Shown: positions 19,339 through 29,280, numbered from the stretch's first letter. The stretch is DNA of 41,713 bases from an uncultured Eubacteriaceae bacterium (GCA_948441255.1 CAOJPS010000004.1:1-41713); one strand, 5' to 3'. Notes: generated from the letters alone by a model not told the origin. A program made the numbers and translations.

Positions 19339-20655
19339 ATGATGAGATCTTTGTTCTCGGGCGTTTCTGGTCTGAGAATTCATCAAACAAAAATGGACGT
19401 TATAGGTAATAATATCTCTAATGTCAATACGGTTGGTTTTAAAAGGTCAACTACAGTTTTTAATGATGTTATAAATCAGACGCTAAGCGGGGCTACAGCC
19501 GCTAATGAGGCTTCCGGCAAAGGCGGTACAAATGCTATGCAGATTGGTCTTGGCTCTAATGTGTCAGCGGTTTCGACAGTTATGACAACTGGCTCTACAG
19601 AAAGAACGGATAATCCTAATGACGTAATGATTTCTGGTGATGGGTTCTTTATTGTAAGCGATACTACTGGGTTTTATTTTACAAGAGCCGGCGCTTTTCA
19701 AGTTGATGATTTGGGTAATCTTACTGATTCTAATGGTATGATGGTGAATGGCTGGTCTACTGACCAGAATGATGAGATTGTTAAACAAAGGGTTTCGCCT
19801 CTTAATCTTTATGAGGGTACAAAATCTTATCTTAACCCAACTGCTACAGATTCGATTACATTTACTGGAAACTTGAATCCCAGTGAAAACCCTACACAGC
19901 TTAATACTATGACTTTTTATGATTCTCTTGGAAACAGTTATAGAATTGACGTGACTTTGCAGTATAATAGAACTATTGACGAAAATGGAGTGGCAACTGG
20001 AACGCCGGATTGGACTGTTACCTTTGACAATAAAGCGACTGTAAATAACGACAGTAAAAATATAGTTGAATTGAATATTGAACCGGCTGAATTTGGACCT
20101 ATAGAATTTAATGAAGGAGGTACTTTGCTGGACAGAGACGCGGAGCAGTTTATACATCCCTTGACTGTTACTTGGGGAGATAATCAATTATTTAACTCTA
20201 CGTTTGAGCCGACTATTAATGTTGATTTTCATAATCTTACTCAGTTTAAGTCTAAGGCTGACGCTACGGCTACTACCGATAACGGTTATGAGGCTGGTTC
20301 TCTTAAAGGTTATTCTATTGGTGCTGATGGTATTATTACAGGTTCTTATACAAACGGTCTTACTAAAACCCTTGGACAGATTGCTATAGCTGATTTTCCA
20401 AATCCCGCTGGTCTTGAAAAATCGGGTAATAACTTGTATTCCGCTACAACAAACTCTGGTGATTTTGATGGTATAGGACAGGAAATTGGAGCCGGCGGAG
20501 GAAAACTTATGGGAGGTTCTCTTGAAATGTCAAATGTTGATATTTCTTATGAATTTACTCAAATGATTACTACGCAAAGAGGTTTCCAGGCTAACTCAAG
20601 AATTATTACAACTTCTGATGAAATGCTTCAGGAATTGGTTAATCTTAAACGATAA
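19339..20655 (+). CDS. flgE: Flagellar hook protein FlgE
   Basis: SLFSGVSGLRIHQTKMDVIGNNISNVNTVGFKRS; C-terminal FTQMITTQRGFQANSRIITTSDEMLQELVNLKR. Confidence 0.97.
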   Translation: MMRSLFSGVSGLRIHQTKMDVIGNNISNVNTVGFKRSTTVFNDVINQTLSGATAANEASGKGGTNAMQIGLGSNVSAVSTVMTTGSTERTDNPNDVMISGDGFFIVSDTTGFYFTRAGAFQVDDLGNLTDSNGMMVNGWSTDQNDEIVKQRVSPLNLYEGTKSYLNPTATDSITFTGNLNPSENPTQLNTMTFYDSLGNSYRIDVTLQYNRTIDENGVATGTPDWTVTFDNKATVNNDSKNIVELNIEPAEFGPIEFNEGGTLLDRDAEQFIHPLTVTWGDNQLFNSTFEPTINVDFHNLTQFKSKADATATTDNGYEAGSLKGYSIGADGIITGSYTNGLTKTLGQIAIADFPNPAGLEKSGNNLYSATTNSGDFDGIGQEIGAGGGKLMGGSLEMSNVDISYEFTQMITTQRGFQANSRIITTSDEMLQELVNLKR

Positions 20656-20664
20656 TTAGGAATT

Positions 20665-20699
20665 TCTGCCTTTGTTAAATTTTTTTTGACAAAGGCAGA
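20665..20699. other. Palindrome TCTGCCTTTGT/ACAAAGGCAGA overlapping the -35 box of the flbD/motA promoter
   Basis: Perfect 11-bp arms, 13-nt T-rich loop. Confidence 0.7.
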
Positions 20700-20715
20700 T
20701 AAATATAGTTATAAT
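20686..20715 (+). promoter_or_regulatory. Putative internal sigma-A promoter TTGACA-N18-TATAAT upstream of flbD-motA-motB
   Basis: Exact consensus hexamers, 18-nt spacer. Confidence 0.65.
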
Positions 20716-20813
20716 AGAATAAGGGAAGTGTTGATTTGGACTTTTTATATATTTGGTAATTAAAAATTACCGTATATGTAGTTAATCAATATAAAATTTG
20801 GAGGAGTATTTTT

Positions 20814-20996
20814 ATGATTGTTGTTACTAAGTTAAACGATAAATCTCTTTATATTAACTGTGATTACATAGAAAGTATTGAAATGACACCGGATACGACA
20901 ATAACAATGACTACGGGGCGAAAAATTATCGTCAAGGAGTCGATTGATGATATTATAGATAACATTATAGAATATAAAAGAAAAATATATCGCTAA
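20814..20996 (+). CDS. swrD: FlbD/SwrD family flagellar protein
   Basis: 60 aa; KLNDKSLYINCDYIESIEMTPDTTITMTTGRKIIVKES; RBS GGAGGAG. Confidence 0.88.
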   Translation: MIVVTKLNDKSLYINCDYIESIEMTPDTTITMTTGRKIIVKESIDDIIDNIIEYKRKIYR

Positions 20997-21021
20997 TCTT
21001 TAAGGAAAGGGGTAAGCGGAT

Positions 21022-21834
21022 ATGGAATTAGGCGTACTTATTGGATTTTGTTCAGGTTGGGTGTTTATTTTGCTCTCTATACTTCTGAACGCGGATATGG
21101 ATATAGCGGCGGTGGCTAACTTTGTTGACCCGCCATCGGTTATGATTACTTTGGGAGGTACTATAGCGGCAACTTTGATTTCTCAGCCGCTTCCTAAGGT
21201 TATTACAGCTTTTAAAGCAGTTAAGAATATTATTAAACCTAAAAAGCTTGACCCGGTGGAAGCTATTGCTAAAATTGTTGAACTTGCAGGACTTGCCAGA
21301 AAAGAAGGTATACTTGCTTTGGAAGACGCTTCAAGCGCTATGGAGGATGAATTTTTACAAAAAGGCGTTATGCTTGTTGTTGATGGTACAGACCCGGAAT
21401 TGGTTAGAAGTATTCTTGAAACTGAACTTGCTTATATAGACGGAAGACATAAAGATATTCAGGGTGTTTGGGAATTTATTGCTTCAATGGGTCCTGCCTG
21501 GGGTATGATTGGTACTCTTATCGGTCTGGTTATGATGCTTCAGACTATGAGCGACCCGTCTACTATCGGCGGCAGTATGGCGGTTGCTATTATTACGACA
21601 TTTTATGGTTCTCTTGTGGCAAACTTTATATCAACTCCTATTGCTAATAAAATGAAATCATACAGTAATGATGAAATGCTTATGAAAGAGGTTTTAATTG
21701 AGGGAATTTTATCTATTCAGGCGGGAGAAAATCCACGTATTATTGAAGAAAAACTTAAAGCTTTCTTATCGCCTACTTTGAGAAAAAATGTTGGTGAAGA
21801 TGCCAATAAAGACGCACAGGCTGGTGATGAATAA
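21022..21834 (+). CDS. motA: Flagellar stator protein MotA
   Basis: DPPSVMITLGGTIAATLIS; GPAWGMIGTLIGLVMMLQTMSDPSTIGGSMAVAIITTFYGSLVANF. Confidence 0.97.
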   Translation: MELGVLIGFCSGWVFILLSILLNADMDIAAVANFVDPPSVMITLGGTIAATLISQPLPKVITAFKAVKNIIKPKKLDPVEAIAKIVELAGLARKEGILALEDASSAMEDEFLQKGVMLVVDGTDPELVRSILETELAYIDGRHKDIQGVWEFIASMGPAWGMIGTLIGLVMMLQTMSDPSTIGGSMAVAIITTFYGSLVANFISTPIANKMKSYSNDEMLMKEVLIEGILSIQAGENPRIIEEKLKAFLSPTLRKNVGEDANKDAQAGDE

Positions 21835-22610
21835 TGGCTAAAAAAAAGGAAGAACCAGGAAAAAAAGGTCTTGACGAATGGATGGGTACATACGGCGATA
21901 TGATGACGCTGCTTCTTTGTTTCTTTGTGTTGCTGTTTGCTATGTCAACTATAGATGCCGCTAAATTTGAACAAATCGCCGCGTCTTTTTCTTCAGCTAA
22001 CAGAATAACAATTACTGACTCGGCAAGCACCTCAATCCTTGACGCTCTTGGAAACGGTATTGTTGAGATGCCTATGGTGCAGGGTGACGCTCAGGAAGAA
22101 AATGAGGAACTTGAAAAAGCTACGGAAGAACTTGTTAAAATGGCTTCTGACTTTAAAACATATTTCGCTGAAAACAATTTGCAGGATAAAGTTGAGGTTG
22201 AACAAAACGAACAATATATTACATTAAATTTTAAAGATGGAATTTTGTTTGACAGTGGAAAGGCCGACCTTAAGACAGAAGCGTTGGGAGCTTTGGAAAT
22301 AGTCGCTAACGAACTTGCTAAATATCCAGAGAATGACGTTAAAATTGAAGGTCATGCTGATAATATGCCTATTAATACTCCGAGGTTTCCTAATAACTGG
22401 TATTTGTCAGCAGCGAGAGCGATTTCTGTCGCTATGTATTTTACTGACACAAAAGGATTTTCGCCGGAAAGGATTTCGGCGGAAGGTTTTGGTGAATATA
22501 GACCAAAAGTTCCTAATGATACGCCAGCTAATAGGTCAACTAATCGAAGAGTTGAAATAAAGATATTAAGTAAGTATTTTTCTGATGAAGATAAGCAGAT
22601 GAATTCTTAA
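21834..22610 (+). CDS. motB: Flagellar stator protein MotB (OmpA/MotB C-domain)
   Basis: TYGDMMTLLLCFFVLLFAMS; KIEGHADNMPINTPRFPNNWYLSAARA; NRSTNRRVEI. Confidence 0.97.
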   Translation: MAKKKEEPGKKGLDEWMGTYGDMMTLLLCFFVLLFAMSTIDAAKFEQIAASFSSANRITITDSASTSILDALGNGIVEMPMVQGDAQEENEELEKATEELVKMASDFKTYFAENNLQDKVEVEQNEQYITLNFKDGILFDSGKADLKTEALGALEIVANELAKYPENDVKIEGHADNMPINTPRFPNNWYLSAARAISVAMYFTDTKGFSPERISAEGFGEYRPKVPNDTPANRSTNRRVEIKILSKYFSDEDKQMNS

Positions 22611-22708
22611 TTATAGCTAGATAATAAAAGAGTGAACATAGAAAACTGATAGAACTTAATATACTAAAAGATTCTTTTATTGTTTTGTACTAAAAATTTT
22701 GCGAATTG
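22605..22708. repeat. Repeat R copy 2 (uninterrupted), motB-fliL junction, overlapping the motB stop codon
   Basis: TCTTAATTAT...CTAA/AAATTTTGCGAATTG aligns with 5818-5903 + 6049-6063. Confidence 0.5.
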
Positions 22709-22731
22709 CTATAGAAAGTGAGGGATACAAT

Positions 22732-23217
22732 TTGGAAAAAAATAAAATGATGCTTATTATTATTATTGTTTTACTTGTTATACTGCTTGGTACTATGGCT
22801 TTTGGGGGATATTATCTTGTTTCTTCCTTTAACTCCACAGGAGAAGAACAAACGGAGGAGATTGAAGAAGAAGAGGAAAGCGACAAGAGTACCAATACTC
22901 TTATTGAAATAGGAGATTCTGTTTATACAAACCTCTTGGTTGGAGAAGACAAAAAAGGTCATATTGCTAAAATTAATCTTAATCTTGATGTTAAAGGCGG
23001 CGAGGACGGAAGTGAAGAACTTGTTGCTACGATGAACAGCAGAATTGTTGTTGTGAGAGATATAATAAACAGTATTCTAAGAAAGAAAACTTATGAGGAA
23101 CTTAATAAAGTCGACGGAGTTGAGAATTTTAAGGACGAAGTTTTAGATAAAGTGAGAAAAGAATTTAATTCAAATTTGATTTTAAATGTTTATATAAAAG
23201 AAATTGCTTTACAATAA
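22732..23217 (+). CDS. fliL: Flagellar basal body-associated protein FliL
   Basis: TTG start behind GTGAGGG; single TM, acidic linker, C-terminal RDIINSILRKKTYEEL. Confidence 0.9.
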   Translation: MEKNKMMLIIIIVLLVILLGTMAFGGYYLVSSFNSTGEEQTEEIEEEEESDKSTNTLIEIGDSVYTNLLVGEDKKGHIAKINLNLDVKGGEDGSEELVATMNSRIVVVRDIINSILRKKTYEELNKVDGVENFKDEVLDKVRKEFNSNLILNVYIKEIALQ

Positions 23218-23251
23218 TTTTTGAGAGATTTAAGGCAGGTGATAAAATAAA

Positions 23252-24238
23252 ATGAGTGATATTTTATCTCAAAGCGAAATTGACGCGCTTTTAAGCGCTT
23301 TATCAAGCGGTGACGATAATGTTGTTCTTAATAACAATGTTGAAGAAAAAAAGGTGAGGGCTTATAATTTTGCCAGACCTTCAAAGTTTGGTAAGGAACA
23401 GCTTAGAACTCTTGAAGTTATTTTTGAGAATTTTTCAAGATTGGTATCGTCATTTTTAACAGGTTATCTGAGAACCGCTACTCAGGTTGAGGTTGCTAAC
23501 GCTGAACAGCTTACTTATAATGAATTTAATAATTCTTTGCTTAATCCTGTTGTTCTTGGTATAATAGACCTTGGAAACAGTTCTTTGAAAGGTTCGATTA
23601 TTCTTGACGTGTCTTCTAATATAGGTTACTCTATTATTGACAGGATTCTTGGCGGAGCTGGCGATGTTCTTAAAAAAACAAGAGAGTTTACTGAAATAGA
23701 AAAAATACTTTTAAGCAGGATTTTGTCACAAATTGTTTCTTATTTGGTGGAACCTTGGGAAAATGTGTGCCATATATCTCCATCGCTTGAAAAACTTGAA
23801 ACTAATTCACAGTTTGCGCAGATTATGTCGCCTAACGAAATGATTGCTTTGGTTACGCTAAGTATTAATCTTGGCGGGGTTGAGGGATTTTTTAATTTTT
23901 GTATTCCTCATCTGGTTATTGAGCCAATTATGGATAAGCTTAATACTAAATATTGGTTCTCAAGCCAGGAAGAAGAAGATTTGAGTGTTTATAGGAGTAA
24001 AGTTGAGGTTGGACTTGAGGAAGCTAAAATTCCTGTTTCCGTTGTTGTTGGGAAGACAAATATAACGGTTGATGAGTTTATTGATTTGCAGGTTGGCGAC
24101 GTGATTACTCTTGATTCGTTTGTTAATTCTGATTTTAATGTAATGATAGGAAATTTATTGAAATTTTATGCGAAACCCGGTATTAGCAGGGGTAAAAATG
24201 CTATACAGATTACATCTTTAGTAGGAAAGGAGGAGTAG
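23252..24238 (+). CDS. fliM: Flagellar motor switch protein FliM
   Basis: N-terminal CheY-binding ILSQSEIDALLSAL; YNFARPSKFGKEQLRTLEVIFENFSR; C-terminal SpoA domain. Confidence 0.97.
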   Translation: MSDILSQSEIDALLSALSSGDDNVVLNNNVEEKKVRAYNFARPSKFGKEQLRTLEVIFENFSRLVSSFLTGYLRTATQVEVANAEQLTYNEFNNSLLNPVVLGIIDLGNSSLKGSIILDVSSNIGYSIIDRILGGAGDVLKKTREFTEIEKILLSRILSQIVSYLVEPWENVCHISPSLEKLETNSQFAQIMSPNEMIALVTLSINLGGVEGFFNFCIPHLVIEPIMDKLNTKYWFSSQEEEDLSVYRSKVEVGLEEAKIPVSVVVGKTNITVDEFIDLQVGDVITLDSFVNSDFNVMIGNLLKFYAKPGISRGKNAIQITSLVGKEE

Positions 24239-24242
24239 CTTT

Positions 24243-25445
24243 ATGGGAGATATGCTTTCTCAAGATGAGATAAACGCTCTTTTGGGCGCCGCTTCGGATG
24301 GTCCGGAAGAAGAAGATTCCTCAGCTGCTTCAGGAATATATGATCTTTCAAATGATGAAAAGGATATTTTGGGTGAAATTGGAAACATTAGTATGGGAAC
24401 AGCGGCAACTACTTTATTTGCTCTGCTTAACCAAAAAGTTAATATAACAACCCCCAAAGTTTCTGTTTTTAGTTGGAAAGAACTTGCCGACAGATATGAT
24501 AGGCCTTGCGTAGGTATTAAGGTTGGTTATAAAGAGGGTCTTGTTGGTGCTAACGTACTTGTTCTTAAACAAGCTGACGTTATGATTATCGCAGACCTTA
24601 TGATGGGCGGAAGCGGAGAAGTTGATGATGGCAAGGAACTTTCTGAGCTTGACTTGAGCGCTATCGCGGAGGCTATGAATCAAATGGTTGGTTCTTCAGC
24701 TACATCGCTTTCATCTATGCTTAACACGAAAATTGATATAGATACTCCAAATGCTTTTGTTCTTGATTTTAATGATGATTCTTTTTTTGAACAATTGGGA
24801 TTTGAAGAAGACTCTATCGTTGCTACTTGTTTCAGAATGGAAGTTGGTACTCTGATTGACAGTGAAATTATGCAGATACTTCCTGTTAGTTTTGCTTTGG
24901 ATATGGTTAATTCGCTTAGAAACGGAATGAGTATGGAAGAACCTCCGGCACCTGAACCACAGGCCGCTGCTCCTCCACCTCCGGCGCCAGCGCCAACTAT
25001 GCAGCAGGCTCCTCCGCCGCAGCCGCAGCCTATGCCTCAACAGATGTATCAGCAGCCTATGTATGACTATAGTCAACAGCCGCAGATGTATCAGCAACCT
25101 ATGCCGCAGCCGCAGATGTATCAGCAGCCTATGCCTAATGTTAATGTTCAGCCTGCTCAATTTCAGAATTTTGATATATCATCTGTTATGCAGCAAAAAG
25201 AAAATATTGGCATAATTATGGATGTTCCTCTTGAAATTACTGTTGAGCTTGGAAGGACTCATAAGCTTATTAAGGAAATTTTGGAGTTTTCTCCAGGAAC
25301 AGTTGTTGAACTTGATAAACTTGCTGGAGAACCGATTGATATATTGGTTAATGGTAAACATATTGCCAAAGGCGAGGTTGTTGTTATTGATGAGAACTTT
25401 GGCGTTAGATTGACAGATATTGTAAGTGTTGAAGAAAGAATTTAA
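24243..25445 (+). CDS. fliY: Flagellar motor switch phosphatase FliY (two CheC-like motifs, P/Q-rich linker, FliN/SpoA domain)
   Basis: MLSQDEINALLG; ILGEIGNISMGTAATTLF and AIAEAMNQMVGSSATSL; C-term VPLEITVELGRTHKLIKEILEFSPGTVVELDKLAGEPIDILVNG. Confidence 0.95.
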   Translation: MGDMLSQDEINALLGAASDGPEEEDSSAASGIYDLSNDEKDILGEIGNISMGTAATTLFALLNQKVNITTPKVSVFSWKELADRYDRPCVGIKVGYKEGLVGANVLVLKQADVMIIADLMMGGSGEVDDGKELSELDLSAIAEAMNQMVGSSATSLSSMLNTKIDIDTPNAFVLDFNDDSFFEQLGFEEDSIVATCFRMEVGTLIDSEIMQILPVSFALDMVNSLRNGMSMEEPPAPEPQAAAPPPPAPAPTMQQAPPPQPQPMPQQMYQQPMYDYSQQPQMYQQPMPQPQMYQQPMPNVNVQPAQFQNFDISSVMQQKENIGIIMDVPLEITVELGRTHKLIKEILEFSPGTVVELDKLAGEPIDILVNGKHIAKGEVVVIDENFGVRLTDIVSVEERI

Positions 25446-25474
25446 TTTATATAAAAACAAGGAGTGAATAAAAG

Positions 25475-25840
25475 ATGGCAGATAAAAATATTTTGTTGGT
25501 AGACGATGCCGCGTTTATGAGAATGATGCTTAAAGATATCTTGGTTAAGAATGGGTACAATGTTGTTGGTGAGGCTGAAAACGGAGCTAAGGCTTTGGAA
25601 AAATATAAAGAGCTTAAACCAACTCTTGTTATTATGGATATAACAATGCCCGAGATGGATGGTATTCAAGCGGCTAAAGCTATTAAAGCTGAAGACGGCA
25701 GCGCTCTTATTATTATGTGCTCCGCTATGGGTCAGCAGGCTATGGTTATTGAGTCAATTCAGGCAGGTGCGAGAGATTTTATTGTTAAGCCTTTCCAGCC
25801 GGACAGAGTTTTGGAAGCAGTTAAAAAAGTTATAGGATAA
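25475..25840 (+). CDS. cheY: Chemotaxis response regulator CheY
   Basis: ILLVDDAAFMRMMLKDIL; LVIMDITMPEMDGIQA; ARDFIVKPFQPDRV. Confidence 0.96.
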   Translation: MADKNILLVDDAAFMRMMLKDILVKNGYNVVGEAENGAKALEKYKELKPTLVIMDITMPEMDGIQAAKAIKAEDGSALIIMCSAMGQQAMVIESIQAGARDFIVKPFQPDRVLEAVKKVIG

Positions 25841-25847
25841 TTTTATT

Positions 25848-26267
25848 ATGTTTTTTAAATACATAATTTGTTTGCAATCTCAAATAGATAGTGAGAGCGA
25901 CTGGTCTTCAACATTTGGGATGATAGGCCAGTTTTTTCTCTTAATTGTTGTTTTCGCGGTTATATTGTTTCTTGCTTATTTTTCGACTAAATGGATTGCT
26001 TCTTCCCGAATGGGGCTTAAAAAAAACAGTTTTATTAAATTGATTTTTAATATGCCCCTTGGAGCAGGAAATTCAGTTGGAGTTATAAAGGTTGGTGAGC
26101 GATATTTTTTGATTGGTATTTCGAAAGAAAATATTAACTGTATTGCGGAAATTGACGGAAATGATATTCCTGATAGTGAAAACGAAACGGTTAAGTTTCC
26201 CTTTGAAAAATATTTTCAAGAGTATTTTAATAAAAATAAAGCTAATGATAAGAAAGATAAAGAATAA
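25848..26267 (+). CDS. fliO: Flagellar biosynthetic protein FliO/FliZ
   Basis: Position before fliP; TM plus VGVIKVGERYFLIGISKENINCIAEI. Confidence 0.85.
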   Translation: MFFKYIICLQSQIDSESDWSSTFGMIGQFFLLIVVFAVILFLAYFSTKWIASSRMGLKKNSFIKLIFNMPLGAGNSVGVIKVGERYFLIGISKENINCIAEIDGNDIPDSENETVKFPFEKYFQEYFNKNKANDKKDKE

Positions 26268-26284
26268 ATTGGAGCGAAAATATT

Positions 26285-27064
26285 ATGCACAAGAAAAGTT
26301 TATTAAAGTTTATTATTTGTGGTATTATTGTTTTTGGCGTTGTTTTTGCTGTTGGTTCCGCTGTTTTTGCGGAAAATGAAATATTGGGAACTTTGCCTAA
26401 TATTGATATTAACATTAATGGTGAAAGCGGTACAGAAGCTACCGCCTCAACGCTGCAGGTTCTTTTATTAATTGCTGTTTTGACTTTGGCTCCTTCTCTT
26501 ATTATTTTGCTTACTTCTTTTACAAGGATTATTATTACTCTCCATTTTTTGCGTGCCGCTTTGGGAACTCAACAAATGCCTCCTAATCAGATTTTAATTG
26601 GATTGGCATTATTTTTGACAATCTTTATTATGAGCCCTACTATAGCTAAAATAAGTGAGGAAGCGTTTACGCCATATTCGGAAGGACAGATTTCTCAAGA
26701 GGAATTTGTTGATAGGTCTATGAGTCCTATTAGAGAATTTATGTTTAAGCAAGTTGAAAATAAAGACCTTAAGCTTTTTGCTGACATATCTGGAGATACA
26801 TCTTATGAAAACAAAGATGAGATTCCTAATTCTGTTCTTATTCCGGCTTTTATACTTGGGGAAATAACAAAGGGTTTTAAAATTGGTTTTATACTCTATA
26901 TACCTTTTATCGCTATTGATATGGTTGTTGCTTCAACTTTGATGGCTATGGGTATGATGATGCTCCCTCCTGCTTTGATTTCGGCTCCTTTTAAAATATT
27001 ATTGTTTATTTTGGTGGACGGATGGAATTTGGTTATAGGCAATCTTATGAAGACATTTAGGTAA
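26285..27064 (+). CDS. fliP: Flagellar type III export protein FliP
   Basis: LLTSFTRIIITLHFLRAALGTQQMPPNQILIGLALFLT; GWNLVIGNLMKTFR. Confidence 0.97.
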   Translation: MHKKSLLKFIICGIIVFGVVFAVGSAVFAENEILGTLPNIDININGESGTEATASTLQVLLLIAVLTLAPSLIILLTSFTRIIITLHFLRAALGTQQMPPNQILIGLALFLTIFIMSPTIAKISEEAFTPYSEGQISQEEFVDRSMSPIREFMFKQVENKDLKLFADISGDTSYENKDEIPNSVLIPAFILGEITKGFKIGFILYIPFIAIDMVVASTLMAMGMMMLPPALISAPFKILLFILVDGWNLVIGNLMKTFR

Positions 27065-27079
27065 AGGAGTGAGGGTTAA

Positions 27080-27349
27080 GTGTCACAAGATACAGTTATT
27101 ACGGTTGTACAAGAAACATTGAAAGCTATTCTTTACGCATCCGCGCCTCCTTTGCTTATGGGACTTATTGTTGGACTTATTGTCAGCATATTCCAGACTG
27201 TTACGTCTATTAATGAACAAACTCTTGCTTTTATCGCGAAAATTCTGGCTATCTTTATTTCGCTTATTATTTTTGGCGCTTTTATGCTTACTACGCTGCA
27301 AGAGTTGTTCTTAAATCTGTATTCGGATTTTTCGAAATTTATACAGTAA
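27080..27349 (+). CDS. fliQ: Flagellar export protein FliQ
   Basis: 89 aa; GLIVSIFQTVTSINEQTLAFIAKILAI. Confidence 0.96.
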   Translation: MSQDTVITVVQETLKAILYASAPPLLMGLIVGLIVSIFQTVTSINEQTLAFIAKILAIFISLIIFGAFMLTTLQELFLNLYSDFSKFIQ

Positions 27350-27364
27350 GAAAAGAGGCGTTGT

Positions 27365-28168
27365 ATGGAATCTTCAAATGCTGCCGCTTTAGTTGAGATT
27401 TTTTCAAACGCGGATATATTTATTCTTATTTTTGTGAGAATTTTTGGTACTATTGTTGTTACGCCCGTTATTGGAGGCAGACATATTCCTTCTATGGCAA
27501 GAATTGGTTTGTCGCTGGCTTTGGCGGGAATTGTACTTTATTCGGGCAATATATCTCAGATTGAGTATACGGATACTGTTTTGGGTTATGGTTTTTTGAT
27601 AATTAAAGAATTTGTTGTTGGTTTGGTTATTGGATTTGTTGTTTATCTTGTTCTTAATATTTCTTACCTAGCTGGACATTTTACTGACCAGCAGGTTGGG
27701 TTTTCTATGGTTAGCGTTTTTGATCCTATTACACAAGAACAAGTTCCTATTAGTGGTAATTTGTATTATCTTGCGCTATGTACTTTAATGATAGTTACTA
27801 ATGGGCATCATTTAATTATTAAGTCTTTATTTTACAGCTATAAAGCTATTCCTTTGGGAACGGGTCAAATACTTGAAAATGGTAGATTGATTTCTGTTTT
27901 TTTGGGATTGGCAGTTGACTTTTTCGCTATTGGATTTTCTGTCGCTCTGCCTGTTATCGCCATTATATTAATTTCTGATTTGGTTTTGGGTATACTTATA
28001 AAAACAGTTCCTCAGATAAATGTTTTTGTTGTTGGTATGCCGGCTAAGGTGTTTATTGGTTTGGCGACAATTATGCTTATTTCACCTATGCTTATTGGTG
28101 TTTCTAATATGTTTTATAATGAAATTTCCGAGGCTTTACTTAATGTTATAAAGGTTATGATGCCATGA
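27365..28168 (+). CDS. fliR: Flagellar export protein FliR
   Basis: Position, hydrophobic profile, FVRIFGTIVVTPVIGGRHIPSMARIGLSLALA; PQINVFVVGMPAKVFIGL. Confidence 0.95.
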   Translation: MESSNAAALVEIFSNADIFILIFVRIFGTIVVTPVIGGRHIPSMARIGLSLALAGIVLYSGNISQIEYTDTVLGYGFLIIKEFVVGLVIGFVVYLVLNISYLAGHFTDQQVGFSMVSVFDPITQEQVPISGNLYYLALCTLMIVTNGHHLIIKSLFYSYKAIPLGTGQILENGRLISVFLGLAVDFFAIGFSVALPVIAIILISDLVLGILIKTVPQINVFVVGMPAKVFIGLATIMLISPMLIGVSNMFYNEISEALLNVIKVMMP

Positions 28169-29280
28169 GATTTGAAAAAGAAAAAAAGTTATATATTAAT
28201 ATAAATCTTCATTTTTTTGATGGAGAAAAAACCGAACAGCCTACTCCTAAAAAGCTTGAAAAGGCGAGAGAGCAGGGGCAGGTGGCAATGAGCAAGGAAA
28301 TTGCCACAGCTATTTTGTTTATATTTGGTTTTCTTTCCATTAAGATTTTTGCCGGATATATGTATGACGGTTCAGCAGAACTTATTACACATAATTTTTC
28401 TCTTATTGGAGATATTGACAGTATTTTTGAAAAGCAATATATGATTGAACTTATATTGTTTATACTTGGTAAAATTTTTCTTGTTTGCCTGCCTATATTT
28501 ATTGTCATACTTATTTTGGGCGTCGTAACTAATGTTATACAGGTGGGCTGGCACCCTACGGCTGAACCGTTAAAGCCAAAACTTGGCAATTTAAGCCCTT
28601 TAAAGGGGATTAAACGAATGTTTTCCGTTCGTTCGTTGGTTGAGCTTATTAAATCACTTTTAAAATTATTTTTTGTCTGCTATGTTATTTATAATGGTGT
28701 TATTGATGAGTTGCCTATTATAAGAACTCTTATGTTTATGAACGTTTCAAAGGCGTTTATATATGTTGGAGATTTGTGTGTTGATTTGGGTATAAAGGTT
28801 GGCTGTTATTTTATTATAATAGCTGTTGCCGACTTTATTTATCAAAAAAGGTCGCATATTAAAAAGCTTAAAATGAGCAAGCAGGAAGTTAAAGATGAGT
28901 ATAAAAATATAGAAGGCGACCCTCAGGTTAAAGGTCAGATTAAACAAAGAATGCGACAAGCTTCTATGCGGCGTATGATGCAGCAAGTTCCTGACGCTGA
29001 CGTTATTATTACAAATCCTACTCATTATGCTGTCGCTCTTAAATATGACAAAGAAAAAGCCGACGCTCCTATTGTTTTGGCAAAGGGTGTTGACCATTTG
29101 GCAAGGCGTATTAAGGAAATTGCAAAGGACAGCAATGTTGAGATTGTTGAAAATAAACCTTTGGCAAGAGCTTTGTATAACACTGTTGATGTTGGAAATC
29201 AAATTCCGCCGGAGTTATATCAAGCTGTTGCGGATATTTTGGCTTTTGTTTATAATCTTAAAAATAAGAAACTTAATTAG
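28165..29280 (+). CDS. flhB: Flagellar export protein FlhB
   Basis: GEKTEQPTPKKLEKAREQGQVAMSKEI; autocleavage NPTH motif in VIITNPTHYAVALKYD. Confidence 0.97.
   Translation: MRFEKEKKLYININLHFFDGEKTEQPTPKKLEKAREQGQVAMSKEIATAILFIFGFLSIKIFAGYMYDGSAELITHNFSLIGDIDSIFEKQYMIELILFILGKIFLVCLPIFIVILILGVVTNVIQVGWHPTAEPLKPKLGNLSPLKGIKRMFSVRSLVELIKSLLKLFFVCYVIYNGVIDELPIIRTLMFMNVSKAFIYVGDLCVDLGIKVGCYFIIIAVADFIYQKRSHIKKLKMSKQEVKDEYKNIEGDPQVKGQIKQRMRQASMRRMMQQVPDADVIITNPTHYAVALKYDKEKADAPIVLAKGVDHLARRIKEIAKDSNVEIVENKPLARALYNTVDVGNQIPPELYQAVADILAFVYNLKNKKLN

Noticed and set aside
19564-20187. 207-aa minus-strand ORF opposite flgE
   Set aside because: Antisense shadow caused by codon bias; no recognisable motif.
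24711-25160. 149-aa minus-strand ORF with repeated RHRLLIHLRL units
   Set aside because: The repeats are the complement of the P/Q/M linker of FliY, not an independent gene.
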